From Proteobacteria bacterium UBA6920 (lineage in GTDB: Bacteria; Pseudomonadota; Gammaproteobacteria; SG8-11): a stretch of 13,404 bases of DNA. Both the position numbers and the translations under genes were made by a program. Of the stretch, positions 7,875 through 13,404 are shown in pieces (the stretch's first letter is position 1; the number at the start of each line of letters is the position of its first letter). Below the pieces are notes generated by a model that saw only the letters and a list, made by a program, of their open reading frames with translations, searched no databases and had not been told where the DNA came from. The stretch lies in assembly GCA_002448875.1 (NCBI GenBank), contig DKAS01000005.1, positions 28,680 through 42,083 on the forward strand. The letters are read 5' to 3'.

Positions 7875-9004
7875 GAGCGACCGGCCTGGTGCTACTGGTC
7901 GCGCTGGGTGCAGCGCCGGTGAGCGGCGGTGCGACCGTTACCGAGGGACCGCTGTTCGTCGGTCTGGGGCTGGGTGTTTCCCGACTGCAGCCGGATACTA
8001 CGGGCAGCGGCTACCATATCCGGAACGGCAGCAGCCTCGCCGGCAAGTTATCCCTTGGCTACAGTCTGGCCAGGGATCTGGGCCTGCAGCTGTACTATGC
8101 GGACCTCGGCCAGGTGCGCTTGACCCACGGCGGCAGCATCGACTATCAGGATATGGGGCTCAACACTACCTATTATTTTCTCCATCCCAGGACAGTTTAT
8201 CCCGATCTGCGGGCCTTTGTCCGTTTCGGTCTGGGTGCCATGCATAATCAAACCAATCTGAATTACCATCGGTCGAACCTCTGGCACTTGATGCATGGCG
8301 CCGGTGTCGAATACGGTCTGAGCAATGGCTATGCGCTGCGCGCCGATGTGGATATGTACGACAAGGACGCGCATCTGTATTCCCTGAGCGCGGTGTGGCG
8401 TTTTGGCGGCAGTGCTGCGGTGGCCGAGGTCGCGGCGCCCATCGTCGCCATTGCCAGCGTCCCGGACGAGCCGGTAGAGGAAGCGGTGCCCGCACCGGTG
8501 GCTGAACCGGAGCCGGTGGCCGAGCCGCCGGCGGAACCGGCGCCCGCGGAAACTCTGGTGGCGGAAGTGGCGGACAGCGACGGTGACAGCATCCTCGATC
8601 CGCAGGACACCTGCCCGGATACCGCCGCCGGCACCCGGGTCGACGAGCATGGTTGTCCGCTGGCGCTGGATGTCGTGCTTGAAGGCGTGGTGTTTGCGCG
8701 CGACTCGGCAGAATTGATCGGCGATTCACCCGCAATTCTGGACCAGGCACTGGCGGTGCTGCAGCGCTATCCCGATCTGCGTGTCGAGATCATCGGCCAT
8801 ACCGACAGTCGGGGCGAGCGCGGCCATAATCAGCGCCTGTCAGAAAACCGGGCACGCGCGGTGCGCGACTATCTGATTGCCAAAGGCATAGCCGCCGAAC
8901 GCCTCAGCGCCAAGGGCATGGGCGAGGATGTACCGGTGGCGGATAACGACAGTGCCGAAGGCCGGGCGAAAAACCGCCGGGTGGTGCTGCACACCCTGCA
9001 GTGA
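7856..9004 (+). CDS. OmpA-family outer-membrane protein with peptidoglycan-binding domain
   Basis: This 382-residue protein has a signal peptide (hydrophobic LVLLVALGAAPVSGGA, cleavage at about 26). A predicted eight-stranded beta-barrel of the OmpA/OprF type follows (about 30-190; alternating aromatic strands such as LGLQLYYADLG and YALRADVDMY). A Pro/Ala/Glu/Val-rich linker (about 195-238) leads to one thrombospondin type 3-like unit (DSDGDSILDPQDTCPD). The C-terminal OmpA domain (about 270-382) has the GHTDSRG and NQRLSENRA motifs. Asp317 and Arg332 sit at the 15-residue spacing of the residues that bind diaminopimelate in OmpA. It should span the outer membrane and grip peptidoglycan. The gene overlaps the surface-protein gene by 19 bases and lies 10 bases before the protease start, so one transcript is likely. 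The shared Ca2+-type repeat and the linkage suggest partnership with the surface protein; this is inference. Confidence 0.93.
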   Translation: MQRKPMRATGLVLLVALGAAPVSGGATVTEGPLFVGLGLGVSRLQPDTTGSGYHIRNGSSLAGKLSLGYSLARDLGLQLYYADLGQVRLTHGGSIDYQDMGLNTTYYFLHPRTVYPDLRAFVRFGLGAMHNQTNLNYHRSNLWHLMHGAGVEYGLSNGYALRADVDMYDKDAHLYSLSAVWRFGGSAAVAEVAAPIVAIASVPDEPVEEAVPAPVAEPEPVAEPPAEPAPAETLVAEVADSDGDSILDPQDTCPDTAAGTRVDEHGCPLALDVVLEGVVFARDSAELIGDSPAILDQALAVLQRYPDLRVEIIGHTDSRGERGHNQRLSENRARAVRDYLIAKGIAAERLSAKGMGEDVPVADNDSAEGRAKNRRVVLHTLQ

Positions 9005-9041
9005 GCGCGCGGGAATGCACACTCTACCACCCCGCGCGCTC
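9003..9041 (+). promoter_or_regulatory. Perfect 11-bp GC-rich inverted repeat between the ompA-like and protease genes
   Basis: GAGCGCGCGGG (9003-9013) and CCCGCGCGCTC (9031-9041) are exact reverse complements separated by a 17-base loop. The left arm overlaps the stop codon of the OmpA-family gene, and the loop holds the ATG at 9015 of the protease gene. There is no T run after the stem (TTAGCC follows), so it is not a standard intrinsic terminator. It could act as a transcript 3'-end stabiliser, an attenuator, or a translational control hairpin that hides the GGGA before the protease ATG. Confidence 0.6.
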
Positions 9042-9512
9042 TTAGCCTCTACGCCCAAGGTGAACGCAAGCTGGCTGCGTGACGGCTATATTATATGCGC
9101 GCTGCTGCTGGGGCCGGTAGTTGCCGGTCTGCTGGCCAGCGCCGGCGGGCAGGATGTGGCGGTGCACTGGCCCCAGGGTCGCGGCTACGACCTGGTCTGG
9201 CTGGCGCTGTTTTACCCGCTGCTCGAGGAATGGCTGTTTCGTGGTGTGTTGCAGACGCGCTTGCGCGCCTGGCGAACAGCGTGCCGCCAGTGGCTGGGTG
9301 TCAGTCTGGCCAACGTCGCTGTCAGCCTGCTGTTCGTTGCCTGTCATGCTTTGACGCAGCCCTGGAGCTGGGCGCTGGCGGTGGGCGCGCCATCGCTGCT
9401 GTTCGGCTGGTTTCGCGATCGTCATGGCAGCATCCTGCCCGGAGTTATTTTGCACTGCTTCTATAACTTCTCCTATTTCATGCTCAACGGCCTGCCGGCC
9501 GCCGGTGTTTGA
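9015..9512 (+). CDS. mrtJ: CPBP/CAAX-type glutamic intramembrane protease, probable JDVT-CTERM processing enzyme
   Basis: This is a 165-residue multi-spanning membrane protein with about five hydrophobic segments (about 24-43, 59-80, 94-112, 117-132 and 138-157). It shows the CPBP (CAAX protease/Abi) signature: motif 1 Glu71-Glu72-xxx-Arg76 (LEEWLFRG), a conserved His111 (VACHAL) and HxxxN at His147/Asn151 (HCFYN). Family members are glutamic-type intramembrane proteases; several, including myxosortase, are dedicated to C-terminal sorting tags. Placement two genes after a protein with a JDVT-CTERM-like tail makes this the likely dedicated processing enzyme. The symbol follows RefSeq usage as I recall it and rests on context more than sequence. 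The start is uncertain: ATG 9015 lies in a hairpin loop, and the downstream in-frame GTG at 9060 (150 residues) also lacks a good ribosome binding site. Confidence 0.85.
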   Translation: MHTLPPRALLASTPKVNASWLRDGYIICALLLGPVVAGLLASAGGQDVAVHWPQGRGYDLVWLALFYPLLEEWLFRGVLQTRLRAWRTACRQWLGVSLANVAVSLLFVACHALTQPWSWALAVGAPSLLFGWFRDRHGSILPGVILHCFYNFSYFMLNGLPAAGV

Positions 9513-9530
9513 CTGCGGACCCTGCAGCGT

Positions 9531-9746
9531 TCACTCGTCCTCCTGCCACATCAATTTATAGCAATAAACCAGCAAACCGACGCCGACCGCGCCGGCCAGC
9601 AGACACCCGGCGATGAACCACCATCCGGCGCCCAGCCAGCGCAGTCCGGCGACGCACAGCGCCACTTGCGCGCTGCCGACGAGCAGCGGGCGCCAGCGGA
9701 ATTCGGTTGGCGAGGTGGTGTTGAATCCGAATGGGCGAAGGTTCAT
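9531..9746 (-). CDS. Small protein with two predicted membrane segments, unknown function
   Basis: This 71-residue protein is on the minus strand. It has two hydrophobic stretches, at about 20-39 (LLVGSAQVALCVAGL) and 42-63 (WWFIAGCLLAGAVGVGLLVY), a polar N-terminus with FRWRP before the first segment and an acidic end (WQEDE), suggesting a helical hairpin in the inner membrane. An AGGAG ribosome binding site (complement of 9758-9762) sits 11 bases before the ATG. It converges with the protease gene (18-bp gap) and diverges from the dehydrogenase gene. I do not recognise a named family. The ribosome binding site, clean membrane pattern and absence of an overlapping gene make it probably real. 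Confidence 0.7.
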   Translation of the reverse strand: MNLRPFGFNTTSPTEFRWRPLLVGSAQVALCVAGLRWLGAGWWFIAGCLLAGAVGVGLLVYCYKLMWQEDE

Positions 9747-9863
9747 GATAAACGCTGCTCCTGGCGGTCAGTCATTCTAGTACTTTTGCGAATGGGCAGG
9801 GGACGCGGTGCGGTATATTTGTGAAACTGGCGGGGCGGGGATTGATCCCGGCGAGGACTGCCC
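9747..9863. other. Divergent intergenic region before the dehydrogenase/oxidoreductase operon
   Basis: These 117 bp lie between a minus-strand and a plus-strand gene, so both promoters should be here. TATATT (9814-9819) could be a -10 box for the operon, but the nearest -35-like hexamer (TTGCGA, 9786-9791) is 22 bases away, too far for a standard sigma-70 promoter. GAGG (9853-9856) is the ribosome binding site of the dehydrogenase gene. Confidence 0.35.
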
Positions 9864-10997
9864 ATGCATGACCTGTTCGATTTATGTGATGACTACGGGC
9901 CGTTGAAAATCATTCACCTGCATGAGCCATCGGTCGGCTTGCAGGCGGTGTTGGTGGTGGACAACGTGGCTCTCGGGCCCGCCCTCGGCGGCATTCGCAT
10001 GGCGGCCGACGTCAGCGTCGCCGAGTGCGCGCGACTGGCGCGGGCCATGACCTGGAAAAATGCCGCCGCCGGCATCCCGCACGGCGGCGGCAAAATCGTT
10101 GTCTACGGCGATCCCAAGATTCCCAAGCCGGAAAAGCAGCAGTTGCTGCGGGCGCTGGCCCAGGCCTTGCGCAATGAGGACAGCTATATCTTCGCCCCCG
10201 ACATGGGTACCGACGAGGAGTGCATGGCCTGGATCCGCGACGAAGTGGCGCGGGTGGTGGCCTTGCCACGTGAGCTGGGCGGTATTCCGCTGGACGAGAT
10301 CGGTGCCACCGGCTGGGGGCTGAGTCAGGTCACCGAGGTGGCGCTGCAGTACTGTGATTTTCCCCTGCGCGATGCCCGGCTGGTGGTGCAGGGCTTCGGC
10401 GCCGTCGGCAAGGCAGTGGCGCGGTTCCTGGTGGCAAAGGGCGCCCGCCTGGTCGCTACCGCCGACAGTGATGGCGCCATTTACGACCCGGACGGTCTGG
10501 ATGTTGCCGAGTTGCTGGCCTGGAAACAGGCGGGCAATCGGGTAAGCGATTTCGGCGCCGGCGAGAGCCTGGAGCGCGACGAGCTGGTGGAAGTGGAATG
10601 CGATATCTGGATTCCCGCCGCCCGCCCCGATGTCATCGATGAATCCAATGTGCACGCGTTACGCACCCGCCTGGTGGTGGAGGGAGCCAATATTCCGATC
10701 ACCGAGGGCGCGGAAAGAATTCTCCACGAAAAAGGCATACTCTGCGTTCCCGATTTCATCGCCAACGCCGGCGGCGTGATCTGCGCCGCCATGGAGTACC
10801 ACGGCGCCAGCGAAAACGCCGCCATGGCCGCGGTGGCCGACAAGCTGCGTGACAATGCGCGTCTGGTGCTGGAAGCCACCAACACCAAGGGTATGCTGCC
10901 GCGCGATGCGGCCAGGCAAATGGCGGCGCAGCGGGTGGAAAAAGCCATGGCCTTGCGCCGTTTCAGCCTTTTTTCCACCGCCGACGCCTGGGTATGA
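9864..10997 (+). CDS. Leucine-dehydrogenase-type amino-acid dehydrogenase (Glu/Leu/Phe/Val family)
   Basis: This 377-residue cytoplasmic enzyme would oxidatively deaminate an amino acid to its 2-oxoacid with NAD+ (or run in reverse). The catalytic domain shows LGPALGGIRM (37-46), TWKNAAAG (Lys65), the catalytic lysine region PHGGGK (Lys77) and APDMGTD with the catalytic-type Asp113. The Rossmann domain has GFGAVG (177-182) and an acidic residue at the second strand end (TADSDG, Asp201), which favours NAD+. EGANIPIT and NAGGV are family motifs. The N-terminal half resembles leucine dehydrogenases (GPALGGxRM, NAAAGxxxGGGK); PDMGTDEECMAW and GGIPLDEIGATG are nearer to glutamate-dehydrogenase style. 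Length suits leucine dehydrogenase (about 360). Start: GAGG seven bases upstream. It lies 12 bp before the ferredoxin oxidoreductase genes, so its 2-oxoacid product probably feeds that enzyme; branched-chain substrates are the best guess. Confidence 0.9.
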   Translation: MHDLFDLCDDYGPLKIIHLHEPSVGLQAVLVVDNVALGPALGGIRMAADVSVAECARLARAMTWKNAAAGIPHGGGKIVVYGDPKIPKPEKQQLLRALAQALRNEDSYIFAPDMGTDEECMAWIRDEVARVVALPRELGGIPLDEIGATGWGLSQVTEVALQYCDFPLRDARLVVQGFGAVGKAVARFLVAKGARLVATADSDGAIYDPDGLDVAELLAWKQAGNRVSDFGAGESLERDELVEVECDIWIPAARPDVIDESNVHALRTRLVVEGANIPITEGAERILHEKGILCVPDFIANAGGVICAAMEYHGASENAAMAAVADKLRDNARLVLEATNTKGMLPRDAARQMAAQRVEKAMALRRFSLFSTADAWV

Positions 10998-11009
10998 GGG
11001 AGGCGCGCC

Positions 11010-11942
11010 ATGTATCGCATACGCTTTCACGGGCGGGGCGGGCAGGGCATGAAGACGGCGAGTCGCATGCTGGGGACGGCGTTCTTCCTCCAGGGGTTTG
11101 AAGTTCAGGATGCGCCGCGCTACGGCGCCGAGCGCCGCGGCGCGCCACTGTTCGCCTACGTGCGCGCCGACCGGCAGGCGATCAATGAGCGCGGCATCAT
11201 TCACCACCCCGATCTGGTGGTGGTGGCGGATGATACGCTGCTGTCCCTGTCTGCCGCCGGTGTGCTGCAAGGCCTGAGCAGCGCGACACTGCTGTGCGTT
11301 ATCAGCAACGACAGCGCCGCCACCTGGCGCCAGCGCCTGCAACCTGGCTGTCCGCTGGTGGTGTTGCCGGCCGGCGAGCAGGCCTTGGACCGCATGGCCT
11401 TGAAATACATCGGCGCGCAAAGCGCCGGCGCCGCCGCCGCCCTGCTGCCGGTACTGACGCGCGCTGCGCTGCAGCAGGCGGTGACCCAGGAGCTGGCGGC
11501 CATGGCGGCGCAGGATCGCAAGCGCAGTCTCGACCAGGCCCTGCAGGCTTTCGATTGGGTCAGCGCGCACTGCGCCGAACGGGCGGCCGAGGGCGAGCCG
11601 GTGGCCGCCAGCGGATTTACCGCGCCGGCCTGGCTGGATCTGCCATTCGAAGCCGCCGCCACCGCGGTGCCGGCGGTGTTCGCCGCGGCCAGCAGCGCCC
11701 GGGTCAATACCGGCAGCTGGCGCACCCTGCGGCCGGTGATCGACTATGACCGGTGCAAGCACTGCTGGTGGATATGCAGCAATTACTGCCCCGACAGCGC
11801 TATCGCGGTGGCAGATAACACGCCGCGCATCGATTACGACCACTGCAAAGGCTGCCTGATCTGCGTCGCCCAGTGCCCACCGCAGGCGATTACCGCGGTG
11901 GCCGAGGAGCATGCTCGCCCGCCGGCGGAGACCGCGTCATGA
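11010..11942 (+). CDS. 2-oxoacid:ferredoxin oxidoreductase, fused gamma-delta subunit
   Basis: This 310-residue protein joins two subunits of the pyruvate/2-oxoisovalerate ferredoxin oxidoreductase complex. The gamma domain is about 1-190 (MYRIRFHGRGGQGMKTAS, the family's GRGGQG motif; PRYGAERRGAP). An Ala-rich linker of about 50 residues follows. The ferredoxin-like delta domain (about 240-298) has two [4Fe-4S] motifs: Cys249, 252, 256, 260 and Cys279, 282, 285, 289. The first motif reads CKHCWWICSNYCP, with three instead of the usual two residues between the second and third Cys; the second is a normal CX2CX2CX3CP. The delta domain would pass electrons from the catalytic subunits to ferredoxin. 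GGGAGG lies six bases before the ATG, and the gene overlaps the alpha subunit by four bases (ATGA), implying coupled translation. Confidence 0.92.
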   Translation: MYRIRFHGRGGQGMKTASRMLGTAFFLQGFEVQDAPRYGAERRGAPLFAYVRADRQAINERGIIHHPDLVVVADDTLLSLSAAGVLQGLSSATLLCVISNDSAATWRQRLQPGCPLVVLPAGEQALDRMALKYIGAQSAGAAAALLPVLTRAALQQAVTQELAAMAAQDRKRSLDQALQAFDWVSAHCAERAAEGEPVAASGFTAPAWLDLPFEAAATAVPAVFAAASSARVNTGSWRTLRPVIDYDRCKHCWWICSNYCPDSAIAVADNTPRIDYDHCKGCLICVAQCPPQAITAVAEEHARPPAETAS

Positions 11943-13186
11943 GCCGCCGCCTGCTCACCGGTAATGCCGCGGCCGCCTGGGGCGCACGCCTGGCGGCAGC
12001 CGATTATATTCCGGCGTTTCCGATCACGCCGCAGACCGAAATCATCGAAACACTCGCCGCCTGGATTGACCATGGCGACTATGACGCGCGCATGGTCACC
12101 CTGGAGTCCGAGCACTCGATGCTGACCGCGGCCGCGGCCGCGGCCGCTACCGGCGTGCGCGTGTTCACCGCCACCTCGAGTCAGGGGCTGTTGTACGCCA
12201 TGGAAATGCTGTACACCGTGCCCGGCTGGCGCGCGCCCTTTGTGCTGGTCAACGTGTCCCGTGGCCTGGCGTCGCCCATCACCCTGGAGCCGGATCACAA
12301 CGACGTGCTGGCAGCCCGCGACAGTGGTTTTCTGCAACTGCATGCCGCCACCTGCCAGGAGGTGGTGGACAGCGTACTGCTGGCGTATCGCCTGGCCGAG
12401 GATGCGCGCGTGCGTTTGCCGGTGATCGTCAATCAGGACGGATTCTATCTGTCGTTCACCCGCGAGCCGGTGTTGCTGCCGGAGGCGGACGCGGCGCGGC
12501 GCTTCGTCGGCGACTACGACAGCGAGAACGTGCGCTTTCGCGCCAGCCTGCCCGAGAGCCAGGCGGTGGCGGTGCTGGGCGGCGGACCGTATTCCTATTT
12601 TCGTTATGAAATGCACCTGGCCGCGCAGCAGGCGCTGACCGTCTACGAGGAAATCTCCGCCCAGTTCGCCGATCTATTCGCCCGCGCCTACCCGGCGGTG
12701 GAGGCCTATCGCTGCGCCGACGCCGACTATGTCTTTTTCATGATCGGTTCCTACGCCACCAAGGCCCGGGACGCGGTGGACCGGCTGCGCGAGGCCGGCT
12801 GGCGCATTGGCCTGTTGCGGCCGCGCCTGCTGCGCCCCTATCCGGCGGACGCGCTGCGCACGGCATTGCGCGGCAAGCACGCGGTGGCGGTGCTGGATCA
12901 GAATCTGTCCTTCGGCAAGGGCGGGGTGTTGCATGGCGAGCTGCTGTCGGCGCTGTACGGCCATGCGGATATGCCGCCGGTGGTGGCGTCATTCATCGGC
13001 GGCCTGGGTGGGCGCGATATACGCGCCGAGGAGTTTTACCAGATCGCGACGGTATTGCGCGCGGCCGTGCAGTCCGGGGAGACGCCGGCGCCGCGTCTGC
13101 TGTATACCGCGGACGAACTGCGCGAAGTGCGCAAGTTGCAGGCGGTCGCGCGGGCGGAGCGGGAAGCGTTGCGGGAGCGGCCATGA
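11939..13186 (+). CDS. 2-oxoacid:ferredoxin oxidoreductase, alpha subunit
   Basis: This 415-residue alpha (PorA/VorA-type) subunit has the N-terminal pyrimidine-binding TPP domain (about 5-240), with FPITPQTE (27-34), LESEHSM (55-61), FTATSSQGLLYAMEMLY (76-92) and the DHNDVLAARDSG stretch. The PorA-type second domain (about 255-385) has DYVFFMIGS, LLRPRLLRPYP and LDQNLSFGKGG. It pairs with the beta subunit to bind thiamine diphosphate and decarboxylate the 2-oxoacid to acyl-CoA. The ATG at 11939 is chosen over an upstream in-frame ATG because it overlaps the preceding stop (ATGA) and GGAG lies eight bases before it. It overlaps the beta-subunit start by four bases. An Ala tract (residues 63-70) comes from a GCCGCG-type hexamer run near 12126-12146. 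Substrate cannot be fixed from sequence; the neighbouring dehydrogenase favours branched-chain 2-oxoacids. Confidence 0.93.
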   Translation: MSRRLLTGNAAAAWGARLAAADYIPAFPITPQTEIIETLAAWIDHGDYDARMVTLESEHSMLTAAAAAAATGVRVFTATSSQGLLYAMEMLYTVPGWRAPFVLVNVSRGLASPITLEPDHNDVLAARDSGFLQLHAATCQEVVDSVLLAYRLAEDARVRLPVIVNQDGFYLSFTREPVLLPEADAARRFVGDYDSENVRFRASLPESQAVAVLGGGPYSYFRYEMHLAAQQALTVYEEISAQFADLFARAYPAVEAYRCADADYVFFMIGSYATKARDAVDRLREAGWRIGLLRPRLLRPYPADALRTALRGKHAVAVLDQNLSFGKGGVLHGELLSALYGHADMPPVVASFIGGLGGRDIRAEEFYQIATVLRAAVQSGETPAPRLLYTADELREVRKLQAVARAEREALRERP

Positions 13187-13404
13187 ACGAGACCAGGATC
13201 AAACGTCTGAAGGATTTGCCGTCCACCCACCTGCTGGGCACCGGCACGCCGATGTGCGCCGGTTGCGGGGGGCTGCAGGCATTGCACCAGATCTACGACA
13301 TCCTCGGCAGCGATACCGTGTTTACCAATGCCGCCGGTTGCATGACGCTGCTGTCGGTGTATCCGTTCACGCCATTTCGCGGTTCCTGGCTGTATACCGC
13401 CATG
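13183..13404 (+). CDS. 2-oxoacid:ferredoxin oxidoreductase, beta subunit, 3' partial
   Basis: The first 74 residues are visible and the gene runs off the window. LLGTGTPMCAGCGG (residues 18-31) contains the CxGCG motif, giving two cluster-binding Cys of the beta subunit's [4Fe-4S] centre, and NAAGCM supplies the third. The GDG thiamine-diphosphate/Mg motif and the fourth Cys should lie beyond the window. The ATG at 13183 overlaps the alpha stop (ATGA), with GGGAG (13173-13177) five bases before it. With the two preceding genes it gives the subunit order gamma-delta, alpha, beta. Confidence 0.93.
   Translation, partial: MNETRIKRLKDLPSTHLLGTGTPMCAGCGGLQALHQIYDILGSDTVFTNAAGCMTLLSVYPFTPFRGSWLYTAM

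Noticed and set aside
9492..9530. Possible bidirectional terminator between the convergent protease and small-protein genes
   Set aside because: Only 4-5 bp stems (CTGC/GCAG and CGGCC/GGCCG) and no T run on either strand.
12126..12146. GCCGCG-type hexamer run in the alpha-subunit gene as a phase-variable repeat
   Set aside because: The unit is a multiple of three, so slippage would not shift frame, and it simply codes an Ala tract in a conserved helix.

Overview
The window is GC-rich, gene-dense DNA (13,404 bp) with proteobacterial features: Gram-negative signal peptides, an OmpA-type outer-membrane protein and hybrid two-component kinases. A gammaproteobacterium with some anaerobic or microaerobic metabolism is the best guess, because a ferredoxin-linked 2-oxoacid oxidoreductase is present. 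The genus cannot be read from the sequence.

Region 1 (1-3509): two hybrid sensor histidine kinases in tandem. The first has lost its 5' end to the window edge and carries HATPase, receiver and HPt modules. The second has two PAS-like regions, HisKA, HATPase and a C-terminal receiver.

Region 2 (3741-9512) is the most interesting part: a three-gene unit. It encodes (i) a 1377-residue secreted protein with six near-identical Ig-like repeats, a long Asp-rich calcium-binding (thrombospondin type 3-like) tract built from a ~700-bp internal duplication, and a C-terminal sorting signal of the JDVT-CTERM type (Gly-Gly-Cys, Asp-Pro-Thr, short hydrophobic segment, Lys/Arg cluster); (ii) an OmpA-family protein whose start overlaps the end of the first gene; and (iii) a small CPBP/CAAX-type glutamic intramembrane protease, the family expected to process that signal. 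The region therefore looks like a self-contained surface-protein sorting cassette: substrate, outer-membrane/peptidoglycan partner and processing enzyme. A perfect 11-bp GC-rich inverted repeat lies at the junction between the OmpA gene and the protease gene, and its loop contains the likely protease start codon.

Region 3 (9531-9746, minus strand): a 71-residue protein with two predicted membrane segments, convergent with the protease gene.

Region 4 (9864-13404): a tightly packed operon of a leucine-dehydrogenase-type amino-acid dehydrogenase followed by the gamma-delta fusion, alpha and (cut off) beta subunits of a pyruvate/ketoisovalerate-type ferredoxin oxidoreductase. Together they would convert an amino acid, probably branched-chain, to its 2-oxoacid and then to acyl-CoA, CO2 and reduced ferredoxin, or run in reverse.

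No tRNA, rRNA, CRISPR array, insertion sequence or convincing intrinsic terminator was seen, and no gap between genes exceeds 300 bases.
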